DNA of 64,000 bases from Rhyzopertha dominica (lineage: Eukaryota > Arthropoda > Insecta > Coleoptera > Bostrichidae). Below are positions 24,867 through 37,029 of this stretch, piece after piece. Location of the stretch: positions 11,222,001 to 11,286,000 of the forward strand of contig QCXZ01000137.1 of the NCBI GenBank assembly GCA_025024175.1. Reading direction: 5' to 3'. The notes under the pieces were generated by a model. That model was not told where the DNA came from. It did no database searches and saw nothing but the letters and a program-made list of their open reading frames with translations. A program made the position numbers and the translations under genes. Positions within the stretch are counted from its first letter, which is position 1. Each line of letters starts with the position of its first letter.

Positions 24867-26687
24867 CTTGTGATTGTACAGTTTGTTGTACAAATTCTAA
24901 ATGTTGAATAATGTTAAGAGAAATTTTTTTTAATAAGGAATGAGCGATACTTATCTGGCGGGCCATGCAAAATTTTGGTAAGCAAATACAAGTGTTATAT
25001 ATATAATTATTATTGGTCTCTCATGTGTATTAAATTTATGCTGTCTTGTATTTAGTTACAACGCAACATGTGCAAAAAACTGACAGTCTACCTTACACTT
25101 AATTTTATTGGTGTACTAAAACCCAAATTGGAAGAAAATAAAGTTAGGAAACGTTAGCTTGAAGTTCGTGGGTACCAAAAACACACTCAACAAAGATGAT
25201 CTTCTACTCTTTCGGTAAAACTTGATATCCAATAGAGTACACCATCTTAAATGACTACTTTAAAAGCCCAAAGAAAGTCAATCACTTACATCTCCCCGCT
25301 AAATATAAACATTACGCGGACCGAACAAATATGGGGTTTGCTGGCAGACATCAAGCCCAATATAACCGCTCATTTTCGGTAAGGTGCACATATTCCAACA
25401 AATTAATCTGAAAAAATTATAGGATGTGTCGCCCGTTGTCAGAGCGCTCGTTAATGGATAAGTAATCGCAAAGTGCACGTTGCCTGGGATGGTAATCGCA
25501 GCAAAGCGAGGGGTCGAAAATTGAGGCAAATTGGCAAATTACAGGATGCCAATAGCGAACAAATACTCGCAATCCGTACATGACTGATTATTTAATAGCA
25601 CAGATGTAATGAGATGTTTATTCGAGGTATTTTTCAGGTGAATAATTGAAGCGTGACCGTCGGAGAAGGGAAAGCCGTACACTGAACGCCTGCATGAACA
25701 ATTGAAGACGTGATCTACTATTGAAGTTGTGAAAACCATTTGCATGACATAAATATCGACAGGGTGTAACTCAGACAGTTGTAAATGTAATGATAGAGGA
25801 ATGGTTTCAACGTATAAATAGAATGCCGATTGATCAATTGGAGAGGTGTAAAGGTCTCTTCGGGCTGTTGTGTAGGTATGCATGATGACATATAACCTAA
25901 AGCAAAGCATTCTTAATGCAAGATTTTGCGACCTGTGTAATCCGGTGCTTCATTTAATGATAATAATATACTTTGTGTTCTTAAAGGGAAATAAAATTTC
26001 AATGAGGTTGGGCTGTTTTCAATATGAATCTGGAAACAACCATAGAAACTTTAATATAGTAGGTGGAATGCTACCACTAATTACTATGCCCTCGCTTAGA
26101 GCAACAAAGTAATCATTAACAAAAACATTTAAATTATGTACTCTCTTGTGAAATCGCACTTTCCTTCAAGGAGGAAGCTTTATACAGGTAAAAGGGGTAA
26201 AAAGAAAGTGTGTCATCTAAATATAACTTTGGAGGAGAATTGATAACTTGTTTTTTTGATGTTTTCAGGTGCGGAACCGAATAAGCAAAGCCGTAGTTAA
26301 GTGATTGCTAAACTCTTTTGTCCGTTTTGGATTAGTACAATTTGTTTGATCTAGTAATGTCGTCACTGCGCCTGCATGTGGGAACGCCAATGACCGGTAC
26401 ACAAACTGGCCAGTTCGACATATTTTTGGAAACCAGTAAATATGCGGTACTACAGAAGACGTTAAGTGTAACTTACATTAAAACGAAGATGTTATAAGCC
26501 TGTGGCATTTTCTAAAAACATTGAAAACTTCAGCAAAATGTTTGCATATTTTCTAGTGTGGACCATTATTAACATAGTGCATCCAAAAAAATAAAATATT
26601 CTTACTAATATGGAATTCTTTATCAGACTAGTTTCTTTTTGGTTTGAAGACTTCCGTGTTTATGTCGGTGACATGTTATTTACCGGC
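24867..26687. other. A+T-rich unique DNA, nothing recognised
   Basis: Minus-strand frames of 76 and 123 codons (25299-25529, 25539-25910) show no motif. The part at 25420-25530 is G+C-richer and may be regulatory. The frame at 26610-26951 spans the hairpin described next and is not thought to be coding. Confidence 0.4.
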
Positions 26688-26786
26688 CTGCTTCCCACGT
26701 TGCTTGTTTTAAGTTACAGAGCTACTTCTGAGGAAAACACCAACATGAGAGTCGAAACGTCAAGTTCAAACAAGCGTGGGAAGCAG
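26688..26786 (+). ncRNA. hammerhead-like hairpin, Penelope-type, decayed
   Basis: Outer arms 26688-26699 and 26775-26786 are a perfect 12-bp helix (CTGCTTCCCACG with its complement). A TTG bulge follows, then a 7-bp helix (CTTGTTT/AAACAAG). Within are CTGAGGA at 26728-26734 (fits the CUGANGA core), GAAAC at 26754-26758, GTC at 26759-26761, and a 4-bp ACTT/AAGT helix flanking the core exactly where helix I should begin. Helix III would be ACGT, self-complementary, and so could pair only between two copies, as in dimer-type minimal hammerheads. Helix II is not convincingly paired (only 2 bp), so activity is doubtful. Penelope-like retroelements are known to carry hammerhead motifs; that origin is inferred. 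Confidence 0.45.
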
Positions 26787-27784
26787 CTCGGGAAAACAAA
26801 CATCTTAAGTTTCCTTTTCCTTCAATCTCAATCTATAAGAAGGGCCAACCAACGACGATCAAGCATCGTTCAACCAGTCAGCCCCTCGAGGTTAACTGGA
26901 GGTGATAATTCTACTACTATAGGTACTTATATACACATATATAATTTCTGACCGAAAGGGTGCTATATATGTTTCGGAAGTGGGACACCCAAGAGTATCA
27001 TGTTGCTAAAATCCTTTTGTCAAGTGCAAGTCAAAATGGACTATTTGAAATCAGAAAGCATTCTAGAAGTTTTTTATAAACGAATGAATGTGGCAACAAA
27101 AGGAAACCTAAAAAAATGATGTTTGGAAAAGATCAAAAAACATCTTAGATGTTTTATTATGGAAAAATGTTTGAGGCGTGATTTTTACAAAGGATGGAAG
27201 CTGTTCTGCATGCTAGTAGAAACTAGATTTGAGAGCGACTAAATGAAACCGAACAACTACCGATAGGTGAACAGTGATAGGTACAGTGTACGTCAAAGGG
27301 ATCCTGTTTTGGTTATTCTGCAATATATCTCGTAAGAAGACCACTGCTCAAAGCTTCAGGAATCTAGGGAAGACCCAAAGGGACAAAAAGGGAATTTCTT
27401 AGCCTCTAGCAAATCCGCACACCTCGATTACATAGTTGTTTATTGTATCATTTGAATATTGAACTGACAGGAACTAGCGTTGCGCTTCTTTATGCACATA
27501 TTATCTGTGACGCAAACGGCCATGTTCAACCTCCAAACATGACTCATATTTTGGTTGTTCGCAGAGACTATTATCATCAAGCTGGAAGTTCAATAGATTT
27601 AAGCCGTTTTAGTTTGCTTTAAACATTAATAGGTATACTGGAATGCTTATATGTTGGATGTTCTGGTATAAATTGATTGATTGATTTCATTATTAGACTA
27701 TTTAGAGAATAATTAATTCGATGAACGTTGAGCCCAGGAACAATAGAAACAAATACGGTTAATCGCACGTCTTGCGGTTGTTGA
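26787..27784. other. A+T-rich DNA, nothing recognised
   Basis: This stretch sits between the hammerhead-like hairpin and the hAT-like element. No frame or terminal repeat was recognised. The last eight bases (27777-27784) are the left target duplication of the next element. Confidence 0.35.
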
Positions 27785-28781
27785 TAGGGTTGGGCGATAC
27801 CATTCGACAGGTATCGATATTCGATACAGGTGCAGTACCGATACTAGTCAAAAGTATCGAAGTATTTAAAGTACCCAAAGTATAGAATGTATAAAAAGTC
27901 TCGAAAGTATCGAAAATATCGAAGCATTGAAAGTATCTTATGTATCTAGCTACTTCACTATATATAGGTACTACAAGTCAAGGCGTGCACAATAAATAAA
28001 ATTAATGTAAGCTCCATTTATAACTTATAAAACAGAGGAATCACTAGATTATATTTCAGAGCAACAAATCCCCTGGAATGCCCCACGAACCACGACTTCC
28101 TTTCACTACTTTAGATACTTCTCATGCTTGCAATTAATTTGATATTTTGATACTTTCAATGCTTTTGATACCGCTAATACATTAAACACTGCAATAATTT
28201 TGATTCTTATACATTAAATTATTCAGATATTTCGATACCTTCGATATCTTTGATGCCGTGAATATTTTGGACACTTCTATTTATTTTTGACAAGTACTTT
28301 TCTAACTTTGTATTGTTTCAATTTTCAATATTTTCGTTACTTCTAACACCGCCGATACTTTGGATACTACAATACCCATGAAGCTTCTCATACGTTAAAT
28401 TATTATATACAAGTCAGCTACTTTTGAATACTTCGATACTTCGATATTTTTGGTAGGTATCGATACTCCATACCGACAAAAGTAAATATACTTTGAGTAA
28501 GCATCTCGATACTCCAGCCCATATCATTGCTTCGATATTTTCAATACATTTGATACTTTAGGTACTTCAGATGCTTTTGAATACTTTCGATACTTCGATA
28601 GCTTTTAAAGTTTACGATACTTTTGAACACTTTCGATGCTCCTATACTTTTGAATAATTTCGATACCTCTATACTTTTGTATACTTTCGATACTAGAATT
28701 TTACGATAAGGTGGTATCGATACTCGATACCGCCCAAGGTATCGATACTTTGAGTAAATATCTATATTTCACTCAGCCCTA
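27785..28781 (+). mobile_element. hAT-like non-autonomous element built of TATCGATAC-like units
   Basis: The left end is TAGGGTTGGGCGATACC; the right end reverse-complemented is TAGGGCTGAGTGAAAT. The flanking octamers GTTGTTGA (27777-27784) and GTGCTTGA (28782-28789) agree at 6 of 8 positions, fitting an aged 8-bp hAT duplication. The interior is unusual: dozens of units such as GATACTTTCGATACTTCGATAC run mostly in one orientation on each half, so the element can fold on itself over much of its 997 bp. No transposase frame is present. A truncated inverted copy lies at 24400-24866. Confidence 0.7.
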
Positions 28782-28789
28782 GTGCTTGA

Positions 28790-29129
28790 CACCAATAAAT
28801 ACAAATTCAGGAAAAACATTTAATAGGTAAGTGATTTTAATTCTAAATTTCTCAAAGACTTGTTTTTGAATTATTTTTTTTAAGGTTGCGGAATACGAAG
28901 TAACAAATGTGTGGTATGCATAGGGCGTAGCCAAATGGATGTCATTATTTAGAATACCGGTTCTATAGCGATTTATTTTAATTGTACACATCTCTAGAGA
29001 ATAACCTCTGAAATCCGTTCCTTGAGGTCGCGCTTAGTTTTTGAAAAATCCATATTTATCAGTAAAACTGCTACACTAGCACGCTGTTCCTCCATATGCT
29101 GTGGGATGTGCGAGTGTGATATAGAGAAC
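28790..29129. other. A+T-rich DNA, nothing recognised
   Basis: A 70-codon minus-strand frame without motifs is the only frame. Nothing else is seen. Confidence 0.4.
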
Positions 29130-30165
29130 CCTCTGGATCGAGCAGGTATCATCCCCTTTGCACAAGCAATGGATTGATTATAAAAGTATGAAAAATTTGA
29201 GTAGCAGAGCAGAGACGCGAGGATTTTACGGCAACCAGATTTTTCTCATATCATCTATTACCGCGCAAGTTCATATATCTTCTATACCCGGCTGGAGACT
29301 TTATCAGTGGCACCCTTCTACTACCGAGCACATCTGTCGCACTGACCTATGACCCTGGGGTTCACTTTATACCAAATCTCGGCCATTATCCGCCGGCGGC
29401 GGGGTTATAATTGACCGGCCCTTGGAGTAATTAGTCGTCTCTGCCTCGCTTTGACTAACCTACATTTGACACCAAATGGGATTTTATAAACTGCTTTGTG
29501 CCAGTAATTGCCAGAAATTTCGTTCGAACCAGTGTTCTTTATTTCGCCCGCACTAATTTCCCTTTGCGAACTTTAAAGCTGGACTAATTAAACGGGCGCA
29601 GCGGAACTACGTCGCGCCACCACGTTTCCAAATTGACATACACTATCCACTCGATTGGGATCAAACTATTCCTAATGTCGCCATAAAGTATTCTATCACG
29701 CCCATCAGGTGTATAAAACACGGGGCAAAAAGCGCTGGAGTTGCAGGGTTAGAACCCTTTCAACACAAAGCCTCCATAATTAATGACGCTTAAAGTGTCT
29801 CTGGTAAAATCTCGAGCTGCCTCTCGGAGACAGCCGATTTCTTTTGTATGGATCTCTCGAAACAGATAGCATCGTGCTAGAAAGACAAATGGTGGGCTAT
29901 CCCGGTTTTAAAGGCCTGGCGACTTATTGATTGTTGAGATGATAAGCCATCATAGGCCGCATTAATATATTAAACAGTTTCGTGCTGTTGTTGCTGTATG
30001 TGTGGTAACGGTTGGTGATACCTGGTGAACTTGATGTATAATCTTTGTCGCCTGTCTTTACATAATCACTTTGTCTGTATCTCATCTCCGTGCTCGTTAA
30101 TGCTTTTGTGTGGTACCTCCCCTCTATTTGCAGTCAGCGTGCTGGCAGTGGTTGATAAAGGCTAA
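29130..30165. promoter_or_regulatory. long G+C-richer complex block (candidate enhancer cluster)
   Basis: This is about 1 kb of balanced, repeat-free sequence between A+T-rich flanks. It has dense CpG words (ccgccggcggcgggg near 29390, gcagcggaactacgtcgcgcc near 29598) mixed with homeodomain-type TAATTA/TAATTG and TTTATAA words. Reading frames are short and unremarkable. Such blocks in insect gene deserts often prove to be conserved enhancers of developmental regulators. The role is inferred. Confidence 0.4.
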
Positions 30166-33100
30166 TGAAAAGTCTAATCTGGTATATAGCAGATAGCTAC
30201 TTCAAGAGTGAGAAATAATTTTTAATTCTCTAAGATAAGCCATTAAACAACATATATCGTCAAATAGGATATAGAAGGATATATAGTTACTTGTTTCCAA
30301 ACTTTTGACATAAGTCTTTACAACACATTGAGTAACAACCTGCTGATTTAGAAAATTTATTACAAAAAAAAAAAACACTCCAAGGCTTCAGCATTTAAAG
30401 ACCGTGTTCACTGCTGTAGATGGTGCTTCCTGCAATTAGCAACCAATCTACCACAATATTTAAGTTCCTTGATCCAAAGAATAAGAAAACCTTCTTGGTG
30501 TATTTCATTATTTGCAAATATTGTCATCAAATATCGAGAACAAATTTGATCACTCTGTATCTTTGCTAGGTTGTGAAAATATCAAATTTTTCTTTAATTG
30601 GCCACGATATATTGAATGTTACTATTAATAGTTATTTCAATACGCTTTCAGTTGCTCTAAAAGCTTCCATTGCCTATCTCCTGCAAATATTTTTTGTATG
30701 TTGAATTTTGGTAGAAAGAGATAGATTAAACACAAATTACCAAGAAAGCTGTTTACAAATTTTTAAAATGAAGACAAGGAGAAGTTACAAAATTCCACGG
30801 ACAAAACTATTTCTTACACTAATAAGTTCGAAGCAAACAGAGAAACAAGTTTACTTGTCTAAAAATATCAGTAAGCATCATTTACACAAATTTTTCAAAA
30901 AGAGCATAAGGCACAGCACAAAAGCATTCCTCATTCGTTTCTGCATGTCTTCTTTGGTGGTTAACTCTAATACCTATTAATCTCAACGATTTCTAGGTTC
31001 TGCATACAAAGACTGGTTAATTTTTTACATTGCGAGCATTATGCGGCGGAGCACCACCATTTCATTTAAGGAAATTTCCTCTAAAAACACTTCTAAAGTT
31101 GTTTCCATAAAAAGAAATTGTGATTTTGACTAATAAGGTATGCTGACCCAACATTTGAGAAATTTATCGCACTCGTAAGGTACGGATCACTTATGTCATA
31201 ATAATGAAAATTGTGACGATTTACATGAGCATACTAAATGGCGCATTGACAAAAATTAAGTCGTTTTTCATAACGTTATTTATCTAATTTTTGGATCAGT
31301 TGAATTGTGATTTCAATAATTTTAAATACATGAAATTGACAATCTGTATCTGATGACTAATAGTGATATAGGATTCCTTGACAGCTACTATCTACCCCTG
31401 TTCTCACACTTTGTGTTACCGCTTCTTTCATAATCAGATTCTTTAAGCCAGTAATCTTTTTATTTCTCTAGAACAAAGTGAAAGCAAATTAAAATGTTAA
31501 TAAATAATTAAACTGGATACAAGGTGGCCCATTATAAATAAAATCTATTTCCAAGGGTCTAAAGCTTATCTGAAAGTAGGCTAAATAAAACACCTAACTA
31601 ATTGTTATCAGCCTAAGGAGCGATCATTTAATTGTATATTTTAAAAATATTTTTTATATTAATATCACAAAACTACAAAAAAAAGTGTAACTACTGGAAC
31701 AGTTTCAAAAATTAGAAAAAGTACAGAAATTGTAACTTTATAAGGACCAAAATATATTGGATGTAAAACAGCAATAGAGCAAGATCGAGATTCTCAATGC
31801 AACCCGTCTCAGTGGTAACACTATTCAGTATGTTTGGACTAATGTTTAGACATAATTTTTCCATTAACCAAAGGCACATAAGAATTTCTTTCATAGCTAA
31901 TGTAAACATTTCATAATATTTAATAAAAGAAGTAAATAATGCACCATTGCACATGAAAAATTGTTGCGAGACATCAACTGCAAGGTTTAGACCTTGATGT
32001 AAAGGAACCGTTTGCAAGTCTGAACAATACAGTAAGACTACTTCTATAAAGTATAAGTTACAACCTGTTTATTAAGTCAATGATTTTTCGATGAAAATGT
32101 TAGTTCCAGTGGCTCTCAAATCTTATAGGTCTACTTCGGTTATCAATTTATTAAACTGAATATTGTGAAACACATGGGTGTACTGGACTTACTAACTTGC
32201 GAAATGAAGCAGGGCATAAAATGAAGGCGTTTTCGCTTAACTAGGCGGCTGTGTAGCTAGCTTTTTTCTACAACTACTAGTAGTTTAATGCTCCCATGGT
32301 GTCATTCTAATCCAATACATCGACTGTATAGCTCCAAACCACCGCTACAGTAATCATAAATAAGCACGTATACTTTTTAAGAAATTCTGCAGTTCTCCAC
32401 ATTAGGACGCTTAGTAATTCGGTTCACTTCAGAACAGAAGGAGCTAAATAATTAACTAAGGGCTTGCCAGTGAAGACAATCTTTCCAAACCGTTACAATC
32501 TGATTAAACGTAGTGGGTTGTTAAAGTGCTTTGAATAAAACTAAACCTACCCTTTTCAGTCTCTGCACGGTACATAACAATAACAGTAAACGGCGCGCTT
32601 GGCGGGTTTCCTTTTTTAGACCGTATCCGTAGCAGAGTTGAGCAGCTACTTCAATAATCATTATACTGATTTGCTTTCTCTGGACGTACGCGAACTGGAA
32701 TTTTCGTTTTAGAGTTGATAAACAAATCGGCAAGGAAAGCTTATTGAATTGCTCGGAGGAAAATTGCTCCGGCTTGAGGTTGCATATAAAGAGCATAACC
32801 AGCAAAATGGTTAACCGAAATGACGATGATTTCACGAGAGTGTTCCCAAGAGATCTTTACTTTCTATAAACAGGTCAGTTTCCAATAGAAGTACGTTGTA
32901 AAATACTTCAACCTCATTCAATACATGTATATAATTATGATGGGATATATGAATCGGCTAGTACAGCATTTATTTCCTTTATTCTCTCACTGAACAACCT
33001 ACCATATAGTCAATTGCTTGCAACAAGTTAACGTTGCGTCTTATCCAACCCTCTTTATATAATTTCCTTTAACAACATTAGTTCAGGTTCGTTTCGGTAC

Positions 33101-35481
33101 AATTCGACTTAAATCAACTTGAATTGGATTTCAATAACGTCTTGTATCGCTATGATCGTCGCGCATACATTTAATTGAAAGAAATCGCTTTTAAAATGTC
33201 CGTTACAATAATAAAACGATAAATCAGATTACGGCAACGCCATAACAGATAGCAGTTAACACGATTTAAATTGTCTGGTTGTTATTTTAAACACCCATTT
33301 AGCTACCATTACATCCAAAGCTTTGCCGTTTTATTTAATCGTTGATAATAGTACAATTGACGATTGGCGCGAATGAAACTATTTCTGTCGCCAGACGTAC
33401 TTGGATAACATTTGTATTGGTTTGAATCCAACCACAAAATTTTATGCTGTATGGGTAAACTCAGTTTATCTCTACTTATTTTGTTCCTGTTTACATAATG
33501 TTACCGGGAAGGACTAACGGTAGGTACATACGAAGATTTCATTGAGTCAGTAGATAAGACTTACACGCCTTGAATGGTATTAATATTTCCGAAATTACCT
33601 TACAGAAGTAAGAAAATACAACATATTTTACGTTATTACGATACGGGGGATGCAAGATTCAGCAATTGTGAAGATACTATACATGCCTTTACTAATCATG
33701 GCGTCGCGAGTAGTGAAGGCATTACAAAAGCAGCTGCAAAAATTCAGTAATTGATGAACGACGGGATTTGATAATATATACGATTTACGTTGTTAAGCGT
33801 TAAAAATTTAACAGCTATTTAAAATTTATTATCTATTTTGTGTGAGATAAAATCATTTATAATTATGAAGACCTGTGAATTAAGCTAAAAGTTATCTCTT
33901 CCAAGAAAAGTAAAACTAAAACGATTATTATATATTTGAAATATACTATGTGTTTGCAATCAAAATAAATTCAAACCGATCTGACATAAATGTACAAAAA
34001 AAAACTACTGAAGGTCATTTTCTTTGTATCGTTTGGGCGTATTTAATTTCGTTTTTAGTAAAAAGTTATAGTTCTCATAGAAATCAAAAAGAAGAACATC
34101 TAGACCATAGTTAGGCCAGGACGTATCAGTCGAGCCATCAACGAACCCGATCCGTTGAGCCGTTTTTGACCTTTTTTGCTACTAACAATAGCGCCTTGGG
34201 AAACAGCGCTAAAAATCGATTTTTAGAAATATGCAGGCAACTTTTTCTACGTTATTGCATGGCAACTTTTGACAAAGTTAGTAGATAAGTAATTTGTGAT
34301 GGGAATTCATTACTACACACAAATTGTTTTATATGTTTGGATTACTAAATACTCCCAAAATACCTGAATATAGTAAAGACGTAATGTTAGGTAATTAAAA
34401 AATAATTAGCCATAGCAAACACATGAAAATTTCTATTAAATTTTTTCTATATAGCTCAACATAAGCTTTTTGTACACAGAAAACGTATCTGCCTATCCAT
34501 ACAAGAAGTTAAAATTAAAGAGTTACAGTGATCAAATAATAATTAATAATAATTCGAAAGTAAGTAAGCAGTATATTTTTGTAATATTGATCTGAGATGA
34601 TTGGGATTTAGTTTAGCTCGGACGTGTCTTCCCCACCATCCCCCACTGGCCCCGAAACTTTTGAACGTTTACATTATGCAATGGTTGAGAAAAAGTATCA
34701 CTCAACAAGTAAGCAGTTCAATTCTTTCCTAGCAAAATCGCACATACTATTTATCTTTTTTTTTCAACACTAGTAAAGGATGATACGGTTTCGGAAGCCT
34801 GCATTCATTGGTAGTNACATTTATTATGTTTAGTGTGGAAAGAAATTACTTTCTGCACTGCACGTCATCGCCATGGAATTTCTTCCGCCACCTGTCAACG
34901 GGATAATTAAATCTACATTCTAAAGTGTCTCTTGAAGAAGGATTATTCATATTATATTGGATGACAGCTTTTTTAATTTTTAAAAGCGTTCTCTTTGGCT
35001 TTGTTGTTCAACAACTTTCTTTCTTGTCCTTCGCCGTGATGTTTGTCAGTAGCATTCCTTTTGGAATTGTATTGGCAAAGAATCTACTGCAAAAAAATTA
35101 CTAGCCTGACCTGACCTCTGTTGTTATACCCTGCTTTAGAAAGTCGGAGTAAAGTATTAAGAAAATAAATTACAAGCTATTATTAAAAACTCTTTTGGTT
35201 CAGTATCTATTTCAAGTATTCTCGATGATGTCGATATAAACTAGTTTGATTCTCGGATACGCATGTGTATTTCTCCATCTCGTTTTATTTTCAATTAGTT
35301 CGTATAATAATTGTCACGGAATTATAACAATAAATGAATAGATTCATTAGTCTAATTGTTTTGCCACGAGAAGACAATCTAATGGGACCCTATTGTTATT
35401 GCTGTTTAGAATGATGTGCCTATTTGTCTTCATAGCTGCATGTGATAAAAATGGAAATCCATAGTACTTATTTGTGTTCTA
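30166..35481. other. A+T-rich unique DNA, nothing firmly recognised
   Basis: Frames of up to 104 codons (31712-32017, 32521-32835 minus, 30708-30980 plus) have no recognisable domain. At 31518-31545 the sequence TACAAGGTGGCCCATTATA resembles the end of a Tc1/mariner-superfamily element but has no partner. A moderately richer stretch occurs at 33000-33420. Confidence 0.45.
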
Positions 35482-35544
35482 TACAGGATGTTTCACGAAT
35501 GATAATGACCCTAACGAAATTAAAAATGCAACTCAAAATACATT
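35482..35544 (+). repeat. left terminal inverted repeat
   Basis: 63 bp, pairing with 36827-36889 with about four mismatches; TA duplication outside. Confidence 0.9.
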
Positions 35545-35654
35545 CTCAAAGCCAATGTGGTTATTTTACATAATGGTATTATTTCAAAAATAAATTGGGA
35601 ATCCATGACGGCTATGCGCTATGCTTCCTGTCACTGTATTTATAAAACTTCAAA

Positions 35655-36668
35655 ATGTATTCAAATGATGAAAAAACAGATATAATTTTGATTTATGTGA
35701 ATGCAAGAAAAATGCTTCCGCTGCTGTCCGTTTATACAGACAACGTTTTCCAAATAGAAGAGCTCCTGCCGATACAATTTTCAAGAGACTTGAATTAACT
35801 TTAAGGACAAAATAGCCACCACTGAAAAAGTCAAGAGAAAAAACAGCAACAGGCCCTGACAACGAAATTAGAGTATTGGTAATGATTGACGACAATCCTC
35901 ATATTAGTCAAAGAGTAGTCTCAAGTGCAACCGGTATTAGTTTGTCTTCAGTACACCGAATAATTAATGGCAATCAATTTCATCCTTGCAATTGGTTCAG
36001 GCCTTAAAGGAGACAGATTATCCTAAAAGAATGGCTTTTTGTAACTTTTTTCGGGAACACCAAAATTTTAATGTGAGATTTTATGACAACATTTGCTTCT
36101 CAGATGTAGCAAGATTTTCTAATAATGATGGAGTTAACAAACATAACATGCATTATTATGGACAAGAAAATCCACGTTGGATTCGAGAAGGACATTTTCA
36201 AACTATCTACTCGACGAATGTCTTGTGCGGGATATTGGGGAATCAAACTGTTTGCGATAGTTTAAAGGGCAATACTTATCTAAATTTTTTAAGAAACATT
36301 TTACAAAATGTAAATTTACAAGAATGACAAGGTCTATGGTTACAACAAGACGGGGCACCTGCGCATTATCATAGAATAGTGCGAAATCATCTTGATTTGG
36401 TTTTGCCTAATCGATGGATAGGAAGAGGTTCAATTAATCCTTGACCACCGAGAAGCCTGGACCTTACTCCTTTGGATTTTTTCTGTGGGGAATGGTAAAA
36501 AAGCAAGTATATCAAACACCAACTGAAAGTGTAGAACATTTAGAAAACAAAATACGTGATGCATGTGGATCCATCATTCCAGAAATGTTAATGCATGTTA
36601 AAAGATCGTTTTGGGCACGAATTCAAGCTTGTGAAAACAGCAACGGGCGACATTTTGAGCATTTATAA
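35655..36668 (+). pseudogene. transposase pseudogene (DUF4817-type helix-turn-helix plus DDE domain)
   Basis: The N-terminus (from ATG 35655) reads like the DUF4817 DNA-binding domain: ILIYVNARKNASAAV, then RQRFPNRRAP, when a one-base loss in an A run near 35710 is allowed for. A TAG follows at 35813. The second helix-turn-helix block is visible at DDNPHISQRVV. The DDE part has CFSDVARF (first catalytic Asp), RWIREGHFQ, QQDGAPAHY (second Asp, after a TGA at 36325) and RSLDLTPLDFF (third Asp), then LWGMVKKQVY in another frame. It ends FEHL at 36668, the family's usual C-terminus. Full length is about 340 codons, so nothing major is missing, but at least two stops and three frameshifts inactivate it. 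Confidence 0.88.
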
Positions 36669-36826
36669 CATTAATGTTATCGAATAAACATTTTTCAAAA
36701 ATAAAATTTGATTTACAATACCGAATTTACTTAAAGCAAATGATTGAAGTTTATGTCAAAATTTACGAATTTATACAGCTGTCTACGTTTTTAAGACGAT
36801 GAACAATTATCAATGCTACCTCTGCA

Positions 36827-36889
36827 AATGTATTTTGGGTTACATTTTTAATTTCGTCCGGGTCATTATCATTCGTGAAACATCCTGTA
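36827..36889 (-). repeat. right terminal inverted repeat
   Basis: 63 bp, reverse complement of 35482-35544 with about four mismatches; TA at 36890-36891. Confidence 0.9.
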
Positions 36890-37029
36890 TAGAAGTACAT
36901 GTGAAAATACCTCTACTATTAAGCTGTGTGTTTAGAGTTACAAGCAGGGGTTTCGTCAGAGCAAATGTGTTTGGGAAACGTTATGGAAACATTTAAATAA
37001 ACGGTGTTGATAATTATCTTTTATAATGT

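Larger units (their letters stand above)
35482..36889 (+). mobile_element. complete Tc1/mariner-superfamily element with 63-bp inverted repeats
   Basis: The left repeat (35482-35544) starts TACAGGATGTTTCACGAATG. The right repeat (36827-36889) reverse-complemented starts with the same 20 bases, and the two agree at about 59 of 63 positions. TA stands directly outside each end (35480-35481 and 36890-36891). The 1408-bp body holds one broken transposase gene. Nearly identical ends with a damaged gene suggest mobilisation in trans, or fairly recent insertion followed by indels. Confidence 0.9.

Noticed and set aside
26610..26951. 113-codon plus-strand open frame
   Set aside because: It spans the hammerhead-like hairpin, and its Ser/Arg-rich C-terminal half has no known domain; the hairpin explains the order better than coding.
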